Assembly (NCBI GenBank): GCA_022827275.1
Contig: JAJDTG010000021.1
Coordinates: forward strand, 1-64,000
DNA from: Candidatus Dadabacteria bacterium
GTDB taxonomy: Bacteria > Desulfobacterota_D > UBA1144 > Nemesobacterales > Nemesobacteraceae
DNA: 64,000 nt
Direction of reading: 5' to 3'
Shown: positions 7,712 to 15,786 of the stretch, piece by piece
Numbering within the stretch: position 1 is the stretch's first letter
Layout of the letters: each line of letters begins with the position of its first letter
Translations under genes and position numbers: made by a program
The notes under the pieces: model-generated
What the model was told of the DNA's origin: nothing
Seen by the model: the letters and a program-made list of their open reading frames with translations, nothing else
Database searches by the model: none

Positions 7712-8794
7712 TTGATTTCTTCGTTTAAAAAGTTGCCTTTCAGTAAACTTCACCGCCCGGATTCGTTCCTTGATGGAAGAGATGCAGTGGTTGGGATAGA
7801 TATAGGTTCAAGTTCCGTTAAGGTTGTGGAACTTTCCTACAGAGGTGGAAATTACTGGCTTGAGAGTATGGGAGAGGCCATGCTTCCTAGCGATGCAATA
7901 ATCCGCAAGTCGATTTCAAGGGGCGACATAGTTTCGGGGGTTATATCAAGTCTCGTCTCCAGGCTCGGTGTAAGAACGAAAAAGGCAGTTATAGGGGTTT
8001 CCGGCGAAGCCGTTGCTTTAAAAGTTGTCAATGTTCCCAGAATGTTTCTCGGAAAGGACATGGAAAAACTTGTTCCGGACCTTGTGAGAACCAGTCTTCG
8101 CAGAGACGTTAGCGGGGTTAATTACAGCTACACTCCGCTTTTTCGGCGCAACGGAAAATCCGAGGAGACCCAGGTGCTGATTGCGGCGGTTTCGAAAAAA
8201 ACGGCACAAGAATATAAAAGTTCCCTTTTTTCGACGGGCCTACGTGCCCGGGTAATTGATATTGACGCCATGGCTCTCTCAAACGTCTACACAGTTTTTT
8301 GTCGAGGTCGTGGTCAAAAGGTGGCGCTTGTGAATGTCGGAGCGTCAGGGACTAATTTGAACGTTTTGGATGGCACAGCGCCTTTTGTGCTGAGAGATAT
8401 TCCGCTTGGAGGACAATGGATTACGCTTCATTTGATGGAGAAATTCAAAATTACTTACGAGGAGGCGGAGAGAATAAAGTTCAGTATTAAGGGTTATGCC
8501 AGATATGACGAAATAGAGAGTGTTTTCGCTGATTTCGTTGCTCGTGCCACAGATGAGGTAAAGACGGTTCTTGACGAAGCCGGAGAGGTAATTGACCGAA
8601 TAATTCTTTCCGGGGGATCTTCAAGGATAGCAACTCTCGCTGATGCGCTTGGAGGGGTCATCGGTGCTCCGGTCGAGATTTCAAATCCTTTTCAGAACAT
8701 CAATGTTTCGGATTCGCGTTTTGATCCTGAATATATTGAACATCTGGCCCCGAAGATGGCGATTGCGGCGGGGCTTGCGCTCAGGGGTTTGTGA
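7712..8794 (+). CDS. pilM: PilM-like type IV pilus assembly ATPase homologue
   Basis: A 360-residue actin-fold protein. The start is TTG at 7712. Nucleotide-binding blocks VGIDIGSSSVKVVEL (about 26-40), VALVNVGASGTNLNVL (about 204-219) and ILSGGSSRIATLADAL (about 294-309) match PilM, and GAPVEISNPFQNI near the C-terminus is a typical family block. PilM is the cytoplasmic partner that binds the N-terminal tail of PilN in type IV pilus and related secretion machines. The usual pilN-pilO-pilP-pilQ genes do not follow; a divergent small membrane protein gene does. It therefore appears as an orphan, either acting with a pilN elsewhere or in a non-pilus role. Confidence 0.85.
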   Translation: MISSFKKLPFSKLHRPDSFLDGRDAVVGIDIGSSSVKVVELSYRGGNYWLESMGEAMLPSDAIIRKSISRGDIVSGVISSLVSRLGVRTKKAVIGVSGEAVALKVVNVPRMFLGKDMEKLVPDLVRTSLRRDVSGVNYSYTPLFRRNGKSEETQVLIAAVSKKTAQEYKSSLFSTGLRARVIDIDAMALSNVYTVFCRGRGQKVALVNVGASGTNLNVLDGTAPFVLRDIPLGGQWITLHLMEKFKITYEEAERIKFSIKGYARYDEIESVFADFVARATDEVKTVLDEAGEVIDRIILSGGSSRIATLADALGGVIGAPVEISNPFQNINVSDSRFDPEYIEHLAPKMAIAAGLALRGL

Positions 8795-8832
8795 ATAGAA
8801 GAAAAAACTGGTAAGAAATTCCGAGTACCAGG

Positions 8833-9015
8833 TCAGTTCCTTGAAGGTATAAGGTGGACTATCAGAGAAACCGCAAGCGCCACCGCGCCGACTACCGAGA
8901 GAACCTTAAAGTAAAAAGACCAGTCAAGTGAGAATTTGAGGGAGATTCCGAAACCTACTATAAAGAGAACAAGCGCGGTTATGAGGATTCCTCCGAGGAT
9001 GTTTGTTCTAAGCAT
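8833..9015 (-). CDS. small two-helix membrane protein
   Basis: A 60-residue protein with two hydrophobic helices (about 8-27 and 37-56) separated by a short loop. ATG start. Convergent with pilM and divergent from rnr. No family recognised; small size makes the call tentative, although the hydrophobic pattern and clean start/stop support a real gene. Confidence 0.5.
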   Translation of the reverse strand: MLRTNILGGILITALVLFIVGFGISLKFSLDWSFYFKVLSVVGAVALAVSLIVHLIPSRN

Positions 9016-9128
9016 AAGAAACTCCAGAAAGCAGAATTAATAAAAACGGCACTATTGTATACAAGACCCCGTAAATTTCAATTTTAAAAACAGGGAATCC
9101 CCCGTGGCTGGAAAGCCGGGTTTATATC

Positions 9129-11087
9129 ATGTCAAGTAAAAGAGAATCGCGGATTCTAAAACTGCTCAGCGAAAAAGAGGGAAAAAGTCTCTCCGAGGGG
9201 AATATTCTCAAGGGGCTTGATATGCCCGAGAGAAAAAGGAAAAACCTCCGTGCCACACTTGAGCGTATGGTTCTTGAGGGTACGATCAAAAAGACCTCTG
9301 AAGGGCGTTACCGCCTTGGAAAATACAGAAAAAAACCTGCCAGGAAAGACCACCGGCGTCCGAATTTTCCCGGTCACACTTTAAACGGGAACCGGAAAAA
9401 TATCGGATCAAACGGCCTGCCCAACGGGAATTCCCTGAGGGTTTTGGCCGACCTGCGAAAAACCCCAAGTGGTTTTGTTGCATGCCCGAGAAAGGCGGAG
9501 ATTCCCGAGTGTGAGATTGAAAGCGAAGGAAAAAAAATGAGCTTCTCCGACGGGGAACTCGTGGTTATAGAGATTGGGCTTGGGAAAACATCGGCGAGAG
9601 TGACCGAGCGTCTTGGGATATCCGGAGAAATTGAAACCGAGAAAAAAGGGATTATCTCCGAGTACCGTCTTCCGAAAGGTTTTTCGCGCAAAGTAACCAA
9701 AGAAGTCGGCAACCTGAGTGCGGAACTCTCAAACGGTGATCTTTCGGCGAGGGTGAATCTTGAGAGGGAAACCATTTTCACCATAGACGGGGATGACGCA
9801 AAGGATTTTGACGATGCGGTGGGCATAAAAAGAATCCGCAAGGGCAAGGGATACAGACTCTGGGTAAGCATAGCGGATGTTTCTCATTACGTGCTCTCCG
9901 GGAGCGCGTGCGATGAGGAGGCAGCGCGCAGGGTTACCAGCACCTATCTCTCGGACAGGGTTATTCCCATGCTTCCCCAGCGGCTCTCGAATGATCTCTG
10001 CAGCTTGCGGCCGAGAAAAAGACGGCTTACCAAAACAGTCGAGATGGATTTTGATTCCTCGGGAAGACTTAAGAATTCAAGGATATACAACAGCGTGATA
10101 AAAAGTTCTGCGAGACTCACCTATTCCAAGGTCGCGGCCATTTTGGAAGGAAACGGCACTGTCTCCTCCTCGCTAAGCAAAAGCATAACTTCTTCCCTGC
10201 TTGTGATGAGTGAGCTCTATGGCAAGCTCAAGGAGCTTAGAATCGGAAAAGGCGGTCTTGACTTTGATCTCCCCGAGGCCGTGCTACTTCGCAATTCCTC
10301 AGGAGAGGTAAGGGACGTCGACAGGTTTAAGCGAAACACGGCCCACGAGATAATAGAGGAGTTCATGATCATGGCCAACTCCGTGGTTGCGGAGTTTGTT
10401 TTTAGAAACGGTTTCGAATCGATCTACAGAATTCACGAGCCTCCGGACCCGGATTCAATAAAACAGTTGCGCGAAAGCCTTCTCAAAATAGGAATCAAGG
10501 CGAACCTGGGAGCAAGGGCAAAACAGCCTGACATCCAGGCGGTGATGAAGACTGCTTCGGGAAGACGGGACCGGGAACAGATAAACTTTATGATTCTGCG
10601 CGCGCTTAAAAAAGCCGTCTACTCGACAAAGCATGTTCCCCATTTCGGTCTCGCGATAGACGATTACACCCACTTCACTTCGCCCATAAGAAGGTATCCC
10701 GATCTTGTTGTTCACAGGATTGTCGACGACATACTGGAGAAAAAAGACCCTTCCTACGATTCCGCCCTTCTCAAAAAGATCGCCGAACGCTGCTCGATTC
10801 TGGAGAGGACGGCCGAGGGTGCGGAACGTCAGTTCATGAACCTTGAGACTGCGAATTTCATGAAAACTCGTGTGGGTGAAGTCTTCCACGGGAAAATACT
10901 CAGCATACATCCCTTTGGAGTTTTCATAGAAATAAAGGAACACTTCGTCGAAGGACTCATCCCCGAGCACTTTTACAAACACAAGGGCAAGAAAAGAAAG
11001 TGGTTCGAACTCGGAGAGGATGTTCGCGTAAAGCTCGTGTCTGCCAATCTGGAAAGAAGAAGGCTTACCTTTGACCTTGCGTCCTGA
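9129..11087 (+). CDS. rnr: ribonuclease R (RNB-family 3'-5' exoribonuclease)
   Basis: A 652-residue processive 3'-5' exoribonuclease acting in mRNA turnover and rRNA/tmRNA quality control. Order: N-terminal winged-helix (about 1-65), cold-shock OB domains (to about 210), the RNB catalytic domain with FTIDGDDAKDFDDAVGI (about 217-233, metal-binding aspartates) and HFTSPIRRYPDLVVHRIV (about 516-533), and a C-terminal S1 domain beginning GKILSIHPFGVFIEI (about 590). The protein is shorter than E. coli RNase R, lacking the long basic tail. It stands alone. Confidence 0.93.
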   Translation: MSSKRESRILKLLSEKEGKSLSEGNILKGLDMPERKRKNLRATLERMVLEGTIKKTSEGRYRLGKYRKKPARKDHRRPNFPGHTLNGNRKNIGSNGLPNGNSLRVLADLRKTPSGFVACPRKAEIPECEIESEGKKMSFSDGELVVIEIGLGKTSARVTERLGISGEIETEKKGIISEYRLPKGFSRKVTKEVGNLSAELSNGDLSARVNLERETIFTIDGDDAKDFDDAVGIKRIRKGKGYRLWVSIADVSHYVLSGSACDEEAARRVTSTYLSDRVIPMLPQRLSNDLCSLRPRKRRLTKTVEMDFDSSGRLKNSRIYNSVIKSSARLTYSKVAAILEGNGTVSSSLSKSITSSLLVMSELYGKLKELRIGKGGLDFDLPEAVLLRNSSGEVRDVDRFKRNTAHEIIEEFMIMANSVVAEFVFRNGFESIYRIHEPPDPDSIKQLRESLLKIGIKANLGARAKQPDIQAVMKTASGRRDREQINFMILRALKKAVYSTKHVPHFGLAIDDYTHFTSPIRRYPDLVVHRIVDDILEKKDPSYDSALLKKIAERCSILERTAEGAERQFMNLETANFMKTRVGEVFHGKILSIHPFGVFIEIKEHFVEGLIPEHFYKHKGKKRKWFELGEDVRVKLVSANLERRRLTFDLAS

Positions 11088-11155
11088 CCATTTCTTCCGG
11101 TTCCTTGAAAAACTTGCGCCGGACAAAATCTTTTAGGACTATTGGCAATTTACCT

Positions 11156-12262
11156 TTAGATAGTATCTAGCAAGCGGTAGCTTGTGCTTCGTCCGCCGCC
11201 GGGGTTCTGAATAAAAATGCCACGTGACTTTAAGTTCTGGATATCCCTTAGTGCCGTGTCGGTAGAGCACTTGGCCAGCTTGGCATATTTTGAGGTATTC
11301 ATATGCCCTTTAAAATCATCTTCTAGCATGCGATTAATAATCAGACGCTGACGTTGATTGACAGATTGCCGATTAATTTTCTCCCATAGCTGCGCTTCAA
11401 ACAGGATAGCGCTCAGTGTGTTTTCGGCACTGGAAATAGCGCGACCAAGACACCCTAAGAACCATTCAAGCCAATTAGTTGCCTCCGGCGTGCCGCGTTG
11501 CTGCTTTTCCAATTGGTCATAATAATCTTTACGCTCAGATTCAAATTGCGAAGAAAGGCTGTAAAAGCGGTACGGCATGCCTTCAGCGCGTGCTAGGGCC
11601 ATATCAGCAATCGCTCTGGCAATACGGCCATTACCATCTTCAAATGGATGAATCGTCACAAACCACAAATGGGCAATGCCGGCTCTGAGCACAGGATCAA
11701 TACCATCTTCGCCCTCAAACCATGCTAGAAACTTTGTCATCTCATGCTCAAGACGCTCCGCATTCGGGGCCTCAAAATGAACTTTTTCACGTCCAACAGG
11801 GCCAGAAACCACTTGCATTGAACCTGATTCCACGGTACGCCATTCACCGACTGTGATGCGACGCATACCACTGCGACCAGTTGGAAACAGTGCGGCATGC
11901 CAGTCAAACAACCTCTCTTTTGTTAAAGGTTTGCTAGATTGCTGAGTCGCATCCAGCATGATTTCGACAATGCCCTCGACATCTTGGTTCACTGGCATGG
12001 GGCTAGCGATATCAATGCCTAGTCGGCGAGCGATTGACGAGCGAACCTCTTTGGGATTCAGATTTTCTCCCTCGATGGCTGATGATTTAACAACATCGCT
12101 TGTCAGAGTGCTAAGGCTTGCTTCTCTCTTTAGTTCAAACCCCAATCCTTCCATTTTGCCTAATAAGCGACCCTGACGGTGCCGAATATCGGCAAGCTTA
12201 GAGGCGAGTTTTCCGGCATCCCAAGTGAAATTTGGCCAGTTATGATGTTCATGTATCCACAT
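11156..12262 (-). CDS. Fic-domain protein with N-terminal DUF4172 and C-terminal winged helix
   Basis: Fic proteins transfer AMP or similar groups to target hydroxyls. The N-terminus (WIHEHHNWPNFTWD) is DUF4172-like. The inhibitory helix motif SAIEG (about 61-65) precedes the Fic core, whose active loop HPFEDGNGRIAR (about 205-216) has catalytic His and the phosphate anchor intact. The last 60 residues form a winged-helix (AKCSTDTALRDIQNLKSRGIF), so the protein can probably bind DNA. I prefer the ATG at 12262 over the GTG at 12271, since the GTG lies inside operator 1. Base composition and codon use look different from rnr and dinG, suggesting acquisition. Self-inhibited AMPylator with autoregulation is the likely mode. 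Confidence 0.88.
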   Translation of the reverse strand: MWIHEHHNWPNFTWDAGKLASKLADIRHRQGRLLGKMEGLGFELKREASLSTLTSDVVKSSAIEGENLNPKEVRSSIARRLGIDIASPMPVNQDVEGIVEIMLDATQQSSKPLTKERLFDWHAALFPTGRSGMRRITVGEWRTVESGSMQVVSGPVGREKVHFEAPNAERLEHEMTKFLAWFEGEDGIDPVLRAGIAHLWFVTIHPFEDGNGRIARAIADMALARAEGMPYRFYSLSSQFESERKDYYDQLEKQQRGTPEATNWLEWFLGCLGRAISSAENTLSAILFEAQLWEKINRQSVNQRQRLIINRMLEDDFKGHMNTSKYAKLAKCSTDTALRDIQNLKSRGIFIQNPGGGRSTSYRLLDTI

Positions 12263-12265
12263 GTT

Positions 12266-12290
12266 ATTCACCGCGTTATTTGCAGTGATT
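12266..12290. promoter_or_regulatory. fic operator 1 (imperfect palindrome)
   Basis: ATTCACCGCG-TTATT-TGCAGTGATT, a degenerate copy of operator 2, ending four bases before the fic ATG. A repressor bound here would block initiation. Confidence 0.55.
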
Positions 12291-12318
12291 ATACCTTTTA
12301 TTCACCTATAAGCAAGAA

Positions 12319-12343
12319 ATTCACCGCAATATATGCGGTGAAT
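12319..12343. promoter_or_regulatory. fic operator 2 (perfect palindrome)
   Basis: ATTCACCGCA-ATATA-TGCGGTGAAT, a perfect 10-bp inverted repeat. Its centre is 53 bp from operator 1, about five helical turns, so two dimers would bind one face of the DNA. The winged-helix of the Fic protein is a plausible ligand. Confidence 0.65.
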
Positions 12344-12624
12344 AAGGGAGCTATTCATTGCATAACGCTAGGTTGCCTTAGTCGTTATATTCATCTGGAC
12401 ACCGGAATGTGCTGAACAGTTTCATCTGCTCTGTGACACAGCGGGACAGATATTTTTTTCGATTATTCCTTTCTGACGTTATCTAAGCTTGGAACATATT
12501 CCCCTCTTGCTGGGCAAATATTTTTCGATACAGTTTGCTTTTTCCGGGAATGGGCTTTGATTGGCAAATGCCGGGCTCTCAAGGAACTCACTGTTTCCAG
12601 ATAGAGCAGTTATGGATAAGCTGA

Positions 12625-12715
12625 TGGCGGAGGGAGTGGGATTCGAACCCACGAGGGCCACAAGGACCCCACTGGTTTTCGAGACCAGCGCCTTAAACCG
12701 CTCGGCCATCCCTCC
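12625..12715 (-). tRNA. tRNA-Ser (CGA)
   Basis: A class II tRNA read on the minus strand, with encoded CCA. Acceptor GGAGGGA pairs with TCCCTCC, discriminator G. The anticodon stem CTGGT/ACCAG closes loop CTCGAAA, anticodon CGA. A long variable arm (GGGGTCC...GGCCCTC region) and T-arm GTGGGTTCGAATCCCAC are evident. Confidence 0.95.
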
Positions 12716-12810
12716 CCCGACACGCAAAACAGGCTACCGAAGCCCGAGGGGCAAGGCAACATCTGTCGGGAAGTTTAGTTATTAAAGCCTCTGTGTAAAC
12801 TTAAGCGGAT

Positions 12811-15315
12811 ATGATTGAAAGCTACTTTACCCCCGAAGCTGCAGAGTTCATCAGGGAGGCAATAACGGAGGCCTATGGAAACGAGGTTTTTTTCGTCGGC
12901 AAGGTAAACGAAAGCTCCCTAGTCTGCGATGTAAAAGTCCTCGCACGCGGTAACCGCCAGGCGGTTCCGGCCATCCTTGGTGCGGCGAAAACGGGGAACG
13001 TCGTCGTGCACAATCATCCCTCAGGCAATCTCGAACCTTCACCCCAGGACGTGGCTGTTGCCTCGGCTTTCGGAAACAAGGGCGTCGGTTTCTACATAGT
13101 GGACAGTGAGGTCGAGAAGGTATACGTAGTGGTTGAGCCTTTCATTCCGGGAGAGACGGTACGCATTGACAATGAATCCGCGAGGGAATATCTACTGCCT
13201 GCAGGTCCCGTGGCCCGTGTCTTGGGAGAGAAATACGAACACAGGGACGAACAGCTGGAAGTTCTCTCAAACGTAACCGATGCATTCAACGACGAGCACC
13301 TCTCAATGATAGAGGCCGGCACGGGGACCGGAAAAACTCTTTCCTATCTCATACCTTCCATTCTCTGGTCAATTAGCAACAGTGAGAGGGTTCTGGTCTC
13401 AACAAACACCATCAATCTCCAGGAACAGCTGATAAACAAGGATCTTCCTCTCCTTCGGGATCTTTTTCCGAGAAAGTTTGATTATGCTCTCGTTAAAGGA
13501 ATGAGAAACTACTTCTGTCTTCTCCGGGGCGAAGCCGTCGGGCAGGATCTTTTCGATTTTATAGACGATGGCGAAAGAGGATCGATGAAGGATGTGCTTG
13601 AGTGGGCCAAGACCACCACGGACGGTTCACTTTCCGATCTTGCGTTTGCCCCCCCTGACGATGTGTGGGACAGGGTATCTGCGGAAAGCGAAAGCTGCCC
13701 GGCAACCAAGTGCCCCCATTATTCGAGCTGCTTTTTCTTCAAGTCGCGGAGGGAGCTATCGAGGGCTTCGGTGCTGGTTGCAAACCACCACATGCTTTTT
13801 TCCGATATTGCGATAAAAGGAGCTGCAGGACCCGATTCGGATTTCGGGATAATTCCCCGCTACGCGAAGGTCGTTTTTGACGAGGCGCACAATATCGCCG
13901 AGGCGGCCACTTCGCATTTCAGCCTGAAACTTAGCAAGCACGGGATTACGAAGATGCTCTCAAAGCTCCGCTCCCGGAAAAACAGGGACAAGGGGCTTGT
14001 ATCCTACATCTCGCACCTTGCGCAGAAGGAAAAAGATTCCGCCCTCAGAGAGGTTTTCGAGCGCTCGGGCGGAGGGCTTGCGAGGGCCGCTGAGCGTATA
14101 GAGGTCGTAAGCGAAGAGGTCTTTAATTCGCTTTACGGTTTTGGGGCGGAGCTCTCGGGTGAGACAGCGATAAGCCTGAGGCTCACAGAAGGGATTGTGC
14201 GGCACGAGAAATGGCCTGCCGTTGAGGAACGCTTCGGGGCACTTGAAAAATCCCTCTTTTCGCTTGAAAAGGAGATTGCCCATCTGCTGGTAGTAGTCGA
14301 GGGCTCGCCGCACGCGGATTCCCACATAAAACTCACCGCTGAACTTGGTGGCATTGCCAAGAGATCCCTTGCTTTCCGCGAAGCCATAGGAAGGTTCTTC
14401 GGCGAGCAGGACGAGAGTTATATAAGGTGGTTTGAGGGGAACCGCAGAAGGGCGGCGATTTTCTGCTCCATCAACCTTTCCCCCCTTGATGTATCCAAGG
14501 AGCTTGATGAAAAGCTCTATTCGAAGACCAAAACCGTCGTTATGACTTCCGCATCGCTTGCCGTGGATAAGAATTTCGATTTCCAGAGGAAAAACATCGG
14601 ACTTTCGGATAATGAAAGATTCAGGGGGCTTATTGTTGATTCACCGTTTGATTTCCGAACGCAGTCCCTGCTCCTGGTCCCCTCGGACATGCCCGAGCCC
14701 GGGCGCGAGAATTACGAAGACTCCCTTGCGCGGATACTCTCAGACTCGATTTCTGTAACGAACGGAAACGCTCTGGTGCTTTTCACTTCCTACTCCTCGC
14801 TTAACAGGGTTTATGAAAAGACAGGAAAAATCCTTGAGAGCATCGGGGCCGTCCCGGTCAGTCTTTTCAAGCAGGGAGAAATGCCTAGGGGCCTGTTGCT
14901 TGAGAAATTCAAAACGCTTGGGAATTCGGTGCTTTTCGCGACCGACAGCTTCTGGGAAGGAGTAGACATTCCCGGAGATTCCCTGAAGATGGTCGTCATA
15001 TGCAGACTTCCCTTCAAGGTCCCCACGGATCCGGTTACGGAGGCGAAAATCGAGTACATGGAAAATCAGGATATAGATTCGTTCCGCGAATACATACTTC
15101 CCCATGCTGTACTCAGGTTCAAACAGGGTTTCGGGAGACTCATACGCACCAAGACAGATCGCGGTGTTGTTATGGTTCTTGATAAGCGTATCGTGTCGAA
15201 GTACTACGGGAAATTCTTTATCAACTCCGTTGCGGGGAGTGATTTTTTCTGCAGAAAGACGGAACAGATACTCGAGCGGATGCGGAATTTTTTCTCTGAG
15301 AAGCGAGAGCACTGA
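12811..15315 (+). CDS. JAB/RadC-like metalloprotease domain fused to DinG-type Fe-S helicase
   Basis: An 834-residue protein. Residues about 1-115 are a JAB/MPN (RadC-like) domain with the metal motif H67-x-H69-P and S77-x2-D80. The rest is a DinG/XPD superfamily 2 helicase: Walker A EAGTGTGKT (about 168-176), four iron-sulfur cysteines (C236, C296, C301, C307), DEAH box (about 357-360) and the C-terminal block FWEGVDIPGDSLKMVVICRLPF. DinG unwinds 5'-3' and resolves R-loops, D-loops and similar structures. The JAB part could be a peptidase, as in deubiquitinase-like proteins, or only a structural module as in RadC. The DUF4186 gene follows nine bases later. Confidence 0.9.
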   Translation: MIESYFTPEAAEFIREAITEAYGNEVFFVGKVNESSLVCDVKVLARGNRQAVPAILGAAKTGNVVVHNHPSGNLEPSPQDVAVASAFGNKGVGFYIVDSEVEKVYVVVEPFIPGETVRIDNESAREYLLPAGPVARVLGEKYEHRDEQLEVLSNVTDAFNDEHLSMIEAGTGTGKTLSYLIPSILWSISNSERVLVSTNTINLQEQLINKDLPLLRDLFPRKFDYALVKGMRNYFCLLRGEAVGQDLFDFIDDGERGSMKDVLEWAKTTTDGSLSDLAFAPPDDVWDRVSAESESCPATKCPHYSSCFFFKSRRELSRASVLVANHHMLFSDIAIKGAAGPDSDFGIIPRYAKVVFDEAHNIAEAATSHFSLKLSKHGITKMLSKLRSRKNRDKGLVSYISHLAQKEKDSALREVFERSGGGLARAAERIEVVSEEVFNSLYGFGAELSGETAISLRLTEGIVRHEKWPAVEERFGALEKSLFSLEKEIAHLLVVVEGSPHADSHIKLTAELGGIAKRSLAFREAIGRFFGEQDESYIRWFEGNRRRAAIFCSINLSPLDVSKELDEKLYSKTKTVVMTSASLAVDKNFDFQRKNIGLSDNERFRGLIVDSPFDFRTQSLLLVPSDMPEPGRENYEDSLARILSDSISVTNGNALVLFTSYSSLNRVYEKTGKILESIGAVPVSLFKQGEMPRGLLLEKFKTLGNSVLFATDSFWEGVDIPGDSLKMVVICRLPFKVPTDPVTEAKIEYMENQDIDSFREYILPHAVLRFKQGFGRLIRTKTDRGVVMVLDKRIVSKYYGKFFINSVAGSDFFCRKTEQILERMRNFFSEKREH

Positions 15316-15324
15316 ATTTCTTAA

Positions 15325-15711
15325 ATGCATAAAGCGAAAAACGGCGAAAAGGAACGGTTGGAGAATGTTTTCAGAAGACTAAGCAGATCCCAGTTCCGTT
15401 CTGGGTTCAGGCTGAATGCCAAGGAGACGTTTTATCTCAGGCAAAAAGGGCTCCCCGAAGTGCTTTCGCACGGAAGGGATTTTCTTGAAAAAAGGCTTGC
15501 CCCCGCTTTGCCCCCTAATGACGGTAAGCAGACTCCATGGGGTGGGCATCCTGTGTTTCGTGCCCAGCATGCCACAGCCACGTGCTGTCGAAGCTGCCTG
15601 CTGAAGTGGCACGGCATCCCTAAGAAAAGAAAGCTTACGGAACGGGAAATTGATTATATTCTTCTGGTAATTAAGATGTGGCTTTCGACTCAGAGCGGTC
15701 CGCAGGAGTGA
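15325..15711 (+). CDS. DUF4186 family protein
   Basis: A 128-residue protein with the DUF4186 signature set: FRSGFRLNAKETFYLRQKG, GRDFLEKRLAPALP, DGKQTPWGGHPVFRAQHATA, CCRSCLLKWHGIPK and LTEREIDYILLVI. Conserved His and Cys residues suggest metal binding, though no activity is known for the family. It begins nine bases after the JAB-helicase stop with no clear own promoter and is probably cotranscribed with it. Confidence 0.88.
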   Translation: MHKAKNGEKERLENVFRRLSRSQFRSGFRLNAKETFYLRQKGLPEVLSHGRDFLEKRLAPALPPNDGKQTPWGGHPVFRAQHATATCCRSCLLKWHGIPKKRKLTEREIDYILLVIKMWLSTQSGPQE

Positions 15712-15786
15712 TTTCCAAAAAAAAGTTGTTTTATGTTAGAATATCGGGAGATATAAAAAGATTTTGTTTTACGGAGCCAGAAAAAC

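Larger units (their letters stand above)
12263..12624. other. AT-rich non-coding stretch between fic and tRNA-Ser
   Basis: Contains the two fic operators (12266-12343). In the rest, 12344-12624, I see no convincing gene, no tRNA fragment and no long repeat; frames are broken and composition is lower in G+C than flanking genes. Confidence 0.5.

Noticed and set aside
11088..12624. Fic region as an island integrated in tRNA-Ser
   Set aside because: The tRNA 3' end faces the fic side, but I found no copy of the tRNA 3' sequence near 11090-11160 and no integrase gene, so no attachment sites can be claimed.
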